A stretch of DNA of 64,000 nucleotides from JALYOC01 sp036675345 (GTDB lineage Bacteria; Myxococcota; Myxococcia; Myxococcales; Myxococcaceae), in contig JAKFFE010000018.1 of the NCBI GenBank assembly GCA_036675345.1, positions 1-64,000 of the forward strand, read 5' to 3'. Numbering within the stretch: the stretch's first letter is position 1; the number at the start of each line of letters is the position of its first letter. A model generated the notes under the pieces. It was not told the DNA's origin. It saw only the letters and a program-made list of their open reading frames with translations, and ran no database searches. This document shows, piece after piece, positions 54,328-63,700 of the stretch. A program made the translations under genes and the position numbers.

Positions 54328-56889
54328 TCAACGCTTGCCGGCGAGTTCCAGCGGCTGCAGGTCCGCCCAGGTCCGGCCGGCCTCCACGCCGACCGCCAGT
54401 GGCACCTCCAGCTCGAAGGCGTGGCGCATGGTGTCCGCGCACAGCTGGGCGGTCTGCTGAAGCTCCGACTCCGCGACCTCGAACAGCACCTCGTCCACCA
54501 CCTCCACCAGGGGCGCGGCGGAGAGCCCGGCCTTCTGGATGGCGCGGTCCGCCAGCAGCAGGGCGTGGCGGGACACATCGGCCACCGAACCTTCGTGGGT
54601 GCCCCTGCGCGCCAGCCGCTCCGCATAGGAGCGCAGCTGCGAGTCCAACGACTCCAGGCCTCCGATCGGCCAGTGCCTTCCTGCCAGGGTCACGATGTAG
54701 CCCTGGGACTTGGCCAGGCGCAGCTGTTCGTCCTGGAACTCGCGCACCTTGGCGTAGCGGCGATCGAAGCGGGCCAGGTACTCCTTGGCCTGGGCCGCGG
54801 AGACGCCCAGCTGCAGCGCCAGCGCGCTGGGGCCCTGGCCGGCAAACGTGGCGAAGTTGATCACCTTGCCCAATTGCCGTTCGTCCAGGGTGACCTGATC
54901 GGCGGGCTTCTCCAGCACCGCCGCGGCGGTGAGCCGGTGCATGTCCGCCCGCTGCCGCAGCGGTTCGACCAGCGCCGGGTCCCGGGTGAGGTGCGCCAGC
55001 ACGTGGAGCCCCAGCTGGTTGAAGTCCACCGACATCAACAGCCGCCCCGGCGGGGCCACGAAGGCGCGGCGGATCTCCGCCATCTCCGGGGTCCGCCCCG
55101 GGACCCGGGCCAGATCCGGACGGGTGCTGACGATCTGCCCGGAGAAGGAGCGCGCCGGGTAGAAGCGCGAATGCACCCGCCCATCCGCATGCACGCTGCG
55201 CCGCAGGGGATGCACCCAGCTGTCCGCCAGGCGTCGCACCAGCCGCCAACGGAGCACGCGGGAGACGATCGGGTGGGCGTACTCGATCCGCTCCAGCGCC
55301 TCGTTGGAGGTGCTGAAGCCGGTCTTGGTCCGGCTCACCACCGGCATTCCCAGCTCCTCGAAGAGGACCTTCCCCAGTTGTGGGGAGGAGTTGATGTTGA
55401 AGGTGTGGCCGGCCAGGGCCTCGATCTCTCCCTGCAGCTCACCCTCGATGCGGGTGAAGGCGGTCTCGGCGCGATCCAGCTGCGCCAGGTCGATGGCGAT
55501 CCCGGTCAGCTCCATCCGCACCAGGGTGTCGGAGAGCTCGAGGTACTCGTTCAGCAGTCGCGGCTCGACCTGGGCAGTGAGGCGCTGGCCCACCGCCGCC
55601 GCCGCGTCCGCGCGTTCCCCTGCCACCTGGGCCGCGGCCGACCCCAGCGCGCGCCAGCTCTTGCGCTGCCCACCGGTCCCCAGCACCTCGTCGTCCGAGG
55701 GCAGCGATCTCCCCAGCACCTGCCGGGCCACGATCGGCAGCTCGTGCGGCGCCCAGCCGCTGGGCTGGGTGAGATGGGACGCGCAGGCCGAGTCCGAGAC
55801 CACCCCCGCCATCCGGATCCCCGAGCGGCGCAGGGTCACCATCGTCCCCACCAGATCGTGTCCCGCCTTGGGCGCGCCGGGATCCTGCAGCCATTTCAGC
55901 AGCGGCTCCCAGGCAGGGGTTCCGGCTTCGACGTAGGCCGCGGTGCCGTCTCCCCCGGAGAGCGCCACCCCGTGGATCGTCTCCGGCAACTCCTCATGAT
56001 CCTCGAGGAGGGCGTACAGGCTGGGAACACCGGTCCCCAGTTGCTTCAGGGCCGCGGAGAATTCTTCGGGCGTCCGACAGAGGGTGAGCTGCGTTCCCGC
56101 CGCGGAGCTGACCAGCAGCTCCACGAACCCCAGCGATTCGAGCTGGGCGTTGAGCGCCTCCCGGGCCGGAGCGTCATATCCGGCATCCGAGAGCGGGAGT
56201 GGCAGCGGTCGCTCGCCGAGCCGTGCGTGGGCAAGGTGCCCGGGGAGCTCCGCTTGCGCCGTCTCCAGCGCCTTCTTGACCCGGCCCTCCAGGGTGGGCA
56301 GTTGCGCCAGCGCTGCTTCCACCGACCCATGCGCGGTGAGCAGCCCGGTGGCGCCCTTGGCGCCGATGCCCGCCACCCCCGGGACCTGATCGTCATCGCC
56401 GACCAGCGCCAACCAATCGCCGACCCGGTCCGGCTGGACGCCAAAGCGCTTGAAGACGATCTCCGGCGTGTAGCGCGCGTCCTTGTGTGCGTCGTACCAC
56501 CACACCCGATCGCTCACGAGCTGGGCATAGCGCTTGTCGGTGCCGGCGATCACCACGTCGTCCCCGGCGGCCAGCGCCGCGCGGGTGTAGCTGGCGACCA
56601 GGTGCGCCTCGTCCGGCGCCTCCACCACGGTGAGCCCCAGGGCGCGCAGCAGCGCCGGCAGCGCCTCCAACTGCGGCAAGAGCAGCTCGGGCCAGGCCCG
56701 CCCTGCCCGATCCACGATCGCCACCGCTCGCGCCGGGACCTTCCACCCGATCACGTGCAGCACCGCCTGGGCGACGGCGAACAGTCCGTTCACCGGGGCG
56801 CCGGATGGAGATCTGCGGTCCACCGGCACCACCAGGAAACCGCGCGCGAGCAGGTTGGTGGCAGAGACGAGGAGGGTGCGTTCGGTCAT
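54328..56889 (-). CDS. DNA polymerase I paralogue with degenerate active sites
   Basis: 853 aa, same layout as PolA (5' nuclease, exonuclease-like middle, polymerase). In the 5' nuclease, the first metal Asp (LVDGSS) is Ser (LLVSATN), EADD is APDEAH, and DKD is DKR. In the polymerase, motif A DYSQIELR reads DFNQLGLH: the metal Asp stays but Glu and Arg are lost. Motif B keeps R and K (RQLGKVINF) but lacks the Tyr, and the TGRLSS segment is SGQIVS. Motif C keeps DE (VVDEV) without the His. It is probably non-canonical or inactive. Stands alone, divergent from the ArsA-like genes. Confidence 0.85.
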   Translation of the reverse strand: MTERTLLVSATNLLARGFLVVPVDRRSPSGAPVNGLFAVAQAVLHVIGWKVPARAVAIVDRAGRAWPELLLPQLEALPALLRALGLTVVEAPDEAHLVASYTRAALAAGDDVVIAGTDKRYAQLVSDRVWWYDAHKDARYTPEIVFKRFGVQPDRVGDWLALVGDDDQVPGVAGIGAKGATGLLTAHGSVEAALAQLPTLEGRVKKALETAQAELPGHLAHARLGERPLPLPLSDAGYDAPAREALNAQLESLGFVELLVSSAAGTQLTLCRTPEEFSAALKQLGTGVPSLYALLEDHEELPETIHGVALSGGDGTAAYVEAGTPAWEPLLKWLQDPGAPKAGHDLVGTMVTLRRSGIRMAGVVSDSACASHLTQPSGWAPHELPIVARQVLGRSLPSDDEVLGTGGQRKSWRALGSAAAQVAGERADAAAAVGQRLTAQVEPRLLNEYLELSDTLVRMELTGIAIDLAQLDRAETAFTRIEGELQGEIEALAGHTFNINSSPQLGKVLFEELGMPVVSRTKTGFSTSNEALERIEYAHPIVSRVLRWRLVRRLADSWVHPLRRSVHADGRVHSRFYPARSFSGQIVSTRPDLARVPGRTPEMAEIRRAFVAPPGRLLMSVDFNQLGLHVLAHLTRDPALVEPLRQRADMHRLTAAAVLEKPADQVTLDERQLGKVINFATFAGQGPSALALQLGVSAAQAKEYLARFDRRYAKVREFQDEQLRLAKSQGYIVTLAGRHWPIGGLESLDSQLRSYAERLARRGTHEGSVADVSRHALLLADRAIQKAGLSAAPLVEVVDEVLFEVAESELQQTAQLCADTMRHAFELEVPLAVGVEAGRTWADLQPLELAGKR

Positions 56890-57041
56890 GTCGTCCTGGG
56901 CTTGGCTGCTTGCAGGGTAGACGCGAATTGCGAGCGGGAGAACAAGCGTGGACTCACCTCCGGGTTCACGCGCGGTCCCACCTGGGTTCTGGGCTCAAGG
57001 AAACGGGGGCATCACCGGGGGCAGTTCGCTAGATTGCGCGG

Positions 57042-57971
57042 GTGCAAGACCTGTTGCGGAAGCGCGTGGCCCTGATCACCGGGAAGGGGGGGGTGGGCCG
57101 TACCTCCGTCACCGCGGCGCTGGCGCTGGTCGCCCAACGTGCGGGAAAGCGGGTGCTGGTCGCCGAGGTGTGGGACGGCACCGATGGCGCCTCTCCGCTG
57201 GCGCAGCTGTTCGGGGTCCCCCGGCTCCCTCGAACCGCGGCGGCCCTGGCGCCGGGAATCCTCGGCACCCAGCTGCGCCCGGACGTGGGGGTGGAGCTGT
57301 TCCTGGGCCAGGTGCTGCGGATCGCCCGGGTGGCCCGAGCGGCGCTGGACTTCGATCCGCTCCGGCGGATGTTCATGGCGGTGCCTTCACTGCGCGAGCT
57401 GGGGATCTTCTTCCACCTGCTCAGCTACCTCCGGGCCAGCCACGAACGGGGTGAACCGGCCCATCAGCTGATCCTGCTGGACATGCCCGCCACCGGTCAC
57501 ACCCTGGCGCTCACTGGCCTTCCGGAGGTGGTGCTGCGGCTGATCCAGCGCGGGCCGATCGCCGAGGCGCTGCGCGAGGGTCAGTCCTACATGAACTCGC
57601 CGGAGAAGACCGGGGCCTATGTGGTCACCCTCCCGGAGGAGCTGCCGGTGTCCGAATCGTTGGAGCTGCTGGAGGGGCTGCAGCGGACCTCGGTGCCCAG
57701 CGGCGGGCTGTTCGTGAACCGGATGCCCACCACCACCTTCAGCCCGGACGAGGTGGCCGCGGTCCACGCCTTTCTCCCCGGCCGCTCGCTCTTCGGCACC
57801 GATGGGTTCCACCGGGCCCAGGAGGCGCAGCGGGCGGTGCAGCGGCTGGCGAAGTCCACCTCCCTGCCGCTGGTGGAGCTCCCCACGGTGGAGAGCACCG
57901 GACCGGCGCTGGCGCAGGAATTGGCGGAGCGGCTGCAGGCGGCGCTGGTTCCGGCGGAGGGCGCGCGATGA
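57042..57971 (+). CDS. ArsA/GET3-like ATPase with variant P-loop
   Basis: 309 aa, GTG start at 57042. The deviant Walker A is GKGGVGRTS: the usual second lysine is arginine, while the signature lysine (GK) remains. LLDMPATGHTLALTGLPE is the typical switch II of ArsA-like proteins. Shorter than arsenite ArsA and without its cysteine triad, so it is not an arsenic pump. Overlaps the second ATPase start (ATGA); the two probably form a heterodimer. Position suggests a role with the downstream PUFA synthase. Confidence 0.88.
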   Translation: MQDLLRKRVALITGKGGVGRTSVTAALALVAQRAGKRVLVAEVWDGTDGASPLAQLFGVPRLPRTAAALAPGILGTQLRPDVGVELFLGQVLRIARVARAALDFDPLRRMFMAVPSLRELGIFFHLLSYLRASHERGEPAHQLILLDMPATGHTLALTGLPEVVLRLIQRGPIAEALREGQSYMNSPEKTGAYVVTLPEELPVSESLELLEGLQRTSVPSGGLFVNRMPTTTFSPDEVAAVHAFLPGRSLFGTDGFHRAQEAQRAVQRLAKSTSLPLVELPTVESTGPALAQELAERLQAALVPAEGAR

Positions 57972-59104
57972 GCCCGCACCGGCCCTCTCCCCTCGGGGAG
58001 CTCGTCCAGCACAAGCGGGCGATCATCTGCTGCGGCGCGGGTGGCGTGGGCAAGACCACCACCTCCGCCTCGCTGGCGGTGGCGGCGGCGCGGTTGGGTC
58101 GCAAGGTGCTGGTGCTGACCATCGACCCGTCCAAGCGGCTGGCCGAAACGCTGGGGGTGGCCAGCAATCCGCCGGAGCCGATTGCGCTCTCCGCCGAGCG
58201 TCTGCGCGCCGCGGGCATCCAGCCGCCCGGATCGCTGCACGCCTGGATGCTGGATCCCAAGCGCGTCAGCGACGACACCGTGCACCGCTTCGCCAAGGAC
58301 GAGGGCGTGGTCCAGAGCCTGCTCGGGAACCGCGTCTACCAGCAGGCCACCCAGATGGTGAGCGGGCTGCACGAGTACGCGGCGGTCAAGGCGCTGCACA
58401 AGTTCATCACCGACGGGGTCTATGACCTGGTGATCCTGGACACCCCGCCCTCCCGAAACGCGCTGGATTTCCTGGACGCGCCCAACCGCTTCTCGGCCTT
58501 CTTCGACAGCGGGGTGTTCAAGCTGTTCATGCCCGGCGCCACCGGGCTGATCGGCCGCACCGCCGGGAAGCTGATCAACAAGGTGCTGGGCACGGTCTTC
58601 GGTCAGGACTTCGCCGACGAGATGAGCGCCTTTCTGGCGTCCTTCTCCAGCCTGTTCGGGGCGATGAACGCCGACTTCAAACAGATCCAGGCGTTCCTGG
58701 CCACGGACGCGGCGGCGTTCCTGCTGGTCACCTCCCCCTCCGAAGCGGCGCTGGCCGAGGCCCACTTCTTCCACGACAAGATCCTCACCCTCGGCCTCCC
58801 CTTCGCCGGCTTCGTCCTCAACCGCAGCGCCGCCCGGACCGAGAAGGAGTTTCCCCTCACCTCGATGCTGCCCGCCGACGCCTCGCCCGCACTCAGCTCG
58901 GCGATGGAGAAGCTGAAGTGGCTGGCCCGCACCGAGCACCTGCGCGCGACCCGCGACCGGGGGATCCTGGCCGACCTGGGGCTGCGGGGCGGCGCCAGCG
59001 CGTTCGCGGTCCCCCTCCCGGAGCTGGCCACCGGCGCCAGCGACGTGGCCACGCTCTCCACCATCGCCGACCTGATCATCCAGGAGCGGCGCAGCGGCCG
59101 CTGA
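57968..59104 (+). CDS. ArsA/GET3-like ATPase, canonical P-loop
   Basis: 378 aa. Walker A GAGGVGKTTTSASLA, then LTIDPSKRLAETLGV and LVILDTPPSRNALDFLDAP, as in actinobacterial and myxobacterial ArsA/GET3 proteins. A long hydrophobic insert (KLFMPGATGLIGRTAGKLI) could bind hydrophobic helices. Overlaps the first ATPase by 4 bp and lies 15 bp before pfaD. Function is unknown. Confidence 0.9.
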   Translation: MSPHRPSPLGELVQHKRAIICCGAGGVGKTTTSASLAVAAARLGRKVLVLTIDPSKRLAETLGVASNPPEPIALSAERLRAAGIQPPGSLHAWMLDPKRVSDDTVHRFAKDEGVVQSLLGNRVYQQATQMVSGLHEYAAVKALHKFITDGVYDLVILDTPPSRNALDFLDAPNRFSAFFDSGVFKLFMPGATGLIGRTAGKLINKVLGTVFGQDFADEMSAFLASFSSLFGAMNADFKQIQAFLATDAAAFLLVTSPSEAALAEAHFFHDKILTLGLPFAGFVLNRSAARTEKEFPLTSMLPADASPALSSAMEKLKWLARTEHLRATRDRGILADLGLRGGASAFAVPLPELATGASDVATLSTIADLIIQERRSGR

Positions 59105-59119
59105 CCGAGCCAACAACCG

Positions 59120-60715
59120 ATGGGAAACCCTTCCTGGAACCCCGGCGCCGAGGCGCCCCACTTCAATCCCGCCGGGCTGCTGGCGGCGATCGCCCGGGTC
59201 CGCGAGCCGCTGCACCTGATCCGCGAGCACCCGCGCGGTCCGCTGGGAGTGGGCTTCGGCGGCGGGTTGGGGTCAGGTGCCTATTCGTGGATGGGGCAGT
59301 TGCCGGCGATCTACCCGGAGTGGTTGGGGGATCGCGCCTTCACCCAGACCCACGGGCTGCGCTTCCCCTACGTGGCCGGCGAGATGGCCAACGGGATCGC
59401 CAGCGTGGAGATGGTGGTAGCGATGGCCCGGGCCGGGATGCTGGGGTTCTTCGGCGCCGCCGGGCTTCCCCTGGCCCAGGTGGAGGCGGGACTGGTCTCG
59501 CTGGAGGCGCAGCTGGGCAGCGCGGAGAACGGCCCCGCTTGGGGATCGAACCTGATCCACTCCCCCTCCGACCCGGCGCTGGAGGAGGCGGTGGCCGACC
59601 TCTATCTGCGCCGCGGGGTGCGGCGAATCTGCGTCTCCGCCTTCATGGGACTGACCCCGGCGGTGGTGCGGTGCGCTGCCAAGGGGCTCACTCTCTCTCC
59701 CGAGGGCCAGGTGCTGCGGCGGCACCACCTGTTCGCCAAGCTCTCGCGGCCAGAGGTGGCGGAGGCCTTCATGAGCCCCGCTCCCCGCGCGCTGCTGCAG
59801 CCGCTGGTGAGCGCGGGGAAGCTCACCGCGGAGGAGGCGGCGCTGGCGGAGCGGGTGCCGCTCTGTGAGGACGTGACGGTGGAGTCCGACTCCGGCGGGC
59901 ACACCGACAACCGGCCGCTGGGCGCGCTGTTCCCCACCATCGCCGCGCTGCGGGATTCGCTGGCGCTGCGGCACGGGCACGGGCGGGAGATCCGGCTGGG
60001 AGCCGCCGGTGGCCTTGGGACTCCCACCGCGGTGGCCGCTGCCTTCTCGCTGGGCGCCGCGTACGTGGTCACCGGTTCGGTGAACCAGAGCGCGATCGAG
60101 GCCGGGCTCTCCGAGGAGGGCCGTCGGCTGCTGGCGGGGGCGGGCCTGGCGGATGTGATCATGGCCCCGGCCGCGGACATGTTCGAGCTGGGGGTGAAGG
60201 TCCAGGTCTTGCGCAAGGGCACCCTGTTCGCCCAGCGCGCGCAGCGGCTGTACGAGCTGTACCGCACCTACCCGGGGCTGGAGGCGATCCCCGCCGAGGT
60301 CCGGGCGCGGCTGGAGCAGGAGATCCTCCAGGCCAGCTGCGACGAGGTGTGGGGCGAGGTGCAGCGCTTCTTCCGCCAGCGCGACCCGGCCGAACTTACC
60401 CGGGCGGAGGCGGATCCCAAGCACCGGATGGCGCTGGTGTTCCGCTGGTACCTGGGACTCTCCAGCCGCTGGGCGATCGCCGGAGACCCGAAGCGGCGGC
60501 TCGACTATCAGCTGTGGTGCGGCCCGGCGATGGGCGCCTTCAACGACTGGGTGAAGGGCTCCTTCCTGGAGTCCCCTCCCGCGCGCACCGTGGTGCAGAT
60601 CGCGCGCAACTTCCTGGAAGGGGCCGCGGTGATCACCCGGGCCCAGCAGCTTCGCAGCGCCGGGGTGCCCGTCCCCGCCGCGGCGTTCCACTTCTCTCCG
60701 CGGCCACTCGGCTAG
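59120..60715 (+). CDS. pfaD: PfaD-type enoyl reductase of PUFA synthase (Pfa1)
   Basis: 531 aa. Nitronate-monooxygenase-like TIM barrel of the PfaD family: GFGGGLGSGAYSW, GEMANGIASVEMVVAMARAGMLGFFGAAG, CEDVTVESDSGGHTDNRP and RLGAAGGLGTPTAVAAAF with FMN-binding glycines. In PUFA synthase it reduces the enoyl-thioester in trans. Directly before the KS-AT megasynthase gene (20 bp), as in myxobacterial pfa1-pfa2-pfa3 clusters. Confidence 0.93.
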   Translation: MGNPSWNPGAEAPHFNPAGLLAAIARVREPLHLIREHPRGPLGVGFGGGLGSGAYSWMGQLPAIYPEWLGDRAFTQTHGLRFPYVAGEMANGIASVEMVVAMARAGMLGFFGAAGLPLAQVEAGLVSLEAQLGSAENGPAWGSNLIHSPSDPALEEAVADLYLRRGVRRICVSAFMGLTPAVVRCAAKGLTLSPEGQVLRRHHLFAKLSRPEVAEAFMSPAPRALLQPLVSAGKLTAEEAALAERVPLCEDVTVESDSGGHTDNRPLGALFPTIAALRDSLALRHGHGREIRLGAAGGLGTPTAVAAAFSLGAAYVVTGSVNQSAIEAGLSEEGRRLLAGAGLADVIMAPAADMFELGVKVQVLRKGTLFAQRAQRLYELYRTYPGLEAIPAEVRARLEQEILQASCDEVWGEVQRFFRQRDPAELTRAEADPKHRMALVFRWYLGLSSRWAIAGDPKRRLDYQLWCGPAMGAFNDWVKGSFLESPPARTVVQIARNFLEGAAVITRAQQLRSAGVPVPAAAFHFSPRPLG

Positions 60716-60735
60716 CGACGACCTTGAGAGCCACC

Positions 60736-63700
60736 ATGTCCAACTTCTCGAACAGCCCCATCGCCGTGGTCGGCGTCTCCGCCCTCTTCCCGGGCTCGGT
60801 GGACAAGGACGGCTTCTGGCGGGACATCCTCGCCGGCCGCGATCTGCTCACCGACGTCCCCGCCACCCACTGGCTGGTGGAGGACTACTACGACGCGGAT
60901 CCCAAGGCGCGGGACAAGACCTACGCCCGCCGGGGCGGCTTCCTCCCCGAAGTGGACTTCGATCCGATGGCCTGGGGGATTCCGCCCTCCATCGTCCCCG
61001 CCACCGACACCGCGCAGCTGCTGTCGCTGATCGTGGCCCAGCAGGTGCTGGAGGACGCGTGCGGCTCGCAGTTCAAGCAGCTGCCTCGGGACCGGATCAG
61101 CGTGATCCTGGGGGTCACCTCCGCGCAGGAGCTGCTGGGCTCGATGGTCAGCCGGCTGCAGCGGCCGGTGTGGGTCAAGGCCCTGCGGGAGATGGGGATG
61201 CCGGAGGTCCAGGTGGTGGAGGCCGCCGAGCGGATCGCCTCCCACTACGTGGAGTGGCAGGAGAGCACCTTCCCGGGCGTGCTGGGGAACGTGGTGGCGG
61301 GGCGGATCGCCAACCGGCTGGATCTGGGCGGCACCAACTGCGTCACCGACGCGGCCTGCGCCAGCAGCTTCTCGGCGTTGGCGATGGCGGTCTCGGAGCT
61401 GCGTCTGGGCCAGTCGGATCTGGTGATCACCGGCGGCGCGGACACCATGAACGACATCTTCATGTACGTCTGCTTCAGCAAGACGCCCGCCCTCTCCCCC
61501 ACCGGTGACTGCCGCCCGTTCTCGGACCAGGCCGACGGCACCATGCTGGGCGAGGGGATCGGGATGGTGGCGCTCAAGCGCCTGGCGGACGCCGAGCGGG
61601 ACGGGGACCGGATCTACGCGGTGGTGAAGGGCGTGGGCAGCTCGTCGGATGGTCGATCCAAGAGCGTGTATGCCCCGGTGCCGGAGGGGCAGGCCAAGGC
61701 GCTGCGCCGCGCCTACGAGCAGGCTGGCTACTCCCCGGACACGGTGGAGCTGGTGGAGGCCCACGGTACCGGCACCCACGCCGGCGACGCGGCGGAGTTC
61801 GAAGGGCTGCGGCAGGTGTTCGATGCCACCGGGCGCGAGGATCGCGGCTGGTGCGCGCTGGGATCGGTGAAGTCGCAGGTCGGCCACACCAAGGCGGCGG
61901 CCGGAGCCGCGGGCCTGTTCAAGGTGGTGATGGCGCTGCACCACAAGGTGCTGCCGCCCACCCTCAAGGTCGAGCGGCCGTCGCCCTCGCTGGCGATCGA
62001 GCGGAGCCCGTTCTACCTGAACGCCACCGCGCGCCCGTGGCTGCGCAGCGAGCGCCACCCGCGACGGGCCTCGGTCAGCGCCTTCGGGTTCGGGGGTTCG
62101 AACTTCCACCTCACCCTGGAGGAGTACGAGGGCAAGGCGCCGCGTCCGGCTCGGGTCCGTCCCCCGGGGGGCGAGCTGGTGTTGCTGTCCGGGCCAAGCG
62201 CGGAGTCGGTGGCGGAGCAGTGTCGCGTGCTCGCGCGCGATGGGGATCTGGAGGGGATGCTTGCCTTCCTGGCGCGCTCCACCCAGGAGGCGTTCGACGC
62301 CAGCGCTCCGGCGCGATTGGCCATCTTCGTGGAGTCGCCGCAGGTGCTGGGGCGCAAGCTGACCCTGGCCGCGGAGCAGCTGGCCCAGGGGAAGGAGTTC
62401 TCGCTGCCCGGAGGCATCGACTTCGCGCTGGGCGCGCCGGCCGGTCCGGTGGCGTTCCTCTTTCCGGGACAGGGCAGCCAGTACCTGCGGATGGGCGCGG
62501 ATCTGGCGATGGGGCTGGAGCCGGCGCAGCGGGCCTGGGAGCGCGCGGTGGCAGTCCCGCTGGGAGCGCCGCAGCGGCTGAGCGAAGTGGTGTTCCCCAA
62601 GGCGGCCTTCGACGACGCGGCTCGGGAGGCGCAGCAGGAGACGCTCACCGCCACCGAGTGGGCGCAGCCGGCGATCGGCGCGATGAGCCTGGCGCTGCTG
62701 GAGGTGCTGGAGGAGGTGGGCGTGAAGCCCGCGGCGATGGCCGGGCACAGCTTCGGGGAAGCCACCGCGCTGTGTGCGGCGGGAGCGCTGTCCAAGGACG
62801 ACTTCCTGCGGGTGGCGCGCAAGCGCGGAGAGCTGATGAAGGAGGCGGCCCGGGTCCCCGGCGCGATGACCTCGGTCAGCGGCCGTCGGGAGGAGCTGGA
62901 ACCGCTGCTGGCGGAGTGGAGGTCCGAGGTGGTGGTGGCCAACCACAACAGCCCCAACCAGCTGGTGCTGGCCGGGACGGTGGAGGCGATCGCCGAGGTG
63001 GAGGAAAGGCTGGGCGCGCGGGGAGTGGACTGCTCACGCCTCAAGGTCGCCACCGCCTTCCATTCGCCCCTGGTCAGCCCGGCCAGCATTCCGTTCCGGG
63101 AGTTCCTCTCCGGGATCGAGCTGAGCTCCACCGGGATCGACGTGCTGGGGACTGCCAGCGCGGCCCCCTACCCGTCCTCGCCGGACGCGATCCGGGACAC
63201 CCTGGCGCAGCAGTTGGCGGCGCCGGTTCGGTTCGTGGATCAGATCGAAGCGCTGTATGCGCGAGGGATCCGCGTGTTCGTGGAGGTGGGCCCGGGCCGG
63301 GTGCTGACCGGGCTGGTGGGGCACATCCTCAAGAAGCGCCCCCACCGGGCGATCGCGCTGGATCGTCGCGGCGGCGCGGGGTTCGAGACCCTCAGCCAGG
63401 GATTGGGACTGCTGTCCGTCTCCGGGGTCCCGGTCGACTACCGCCGGCTGTGGGCCAACTACGCGCCGGCCCAGGATCCGCGGACCCGGAAGAAGCCGGC
63501 GATGACCCTCAAGATCAACGGGTCCAGCTACGGGAAGCCGTATCCGCCCGCGGAGGGCGCGGCCGCCCTGCCCAAGCCGAACCTCCTTCCGCCGGCGCCG
63601 ACCGTCAGTGCCGCCCCCCGCCCGACCACCCCCGAGATCGCACCGATGAGCGCCTCTACGCCCCTCCCTCCGCCGCCGGCGACACCCGCGGTCGAGCCTT

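Noticed and set aside
60712..62946. A 744-codon minus-strand frame opposite the PUFA synthase gene.
   Set aside because: Shadow of the high-GC KS-AT coding sequence, with no recognisable motifs.
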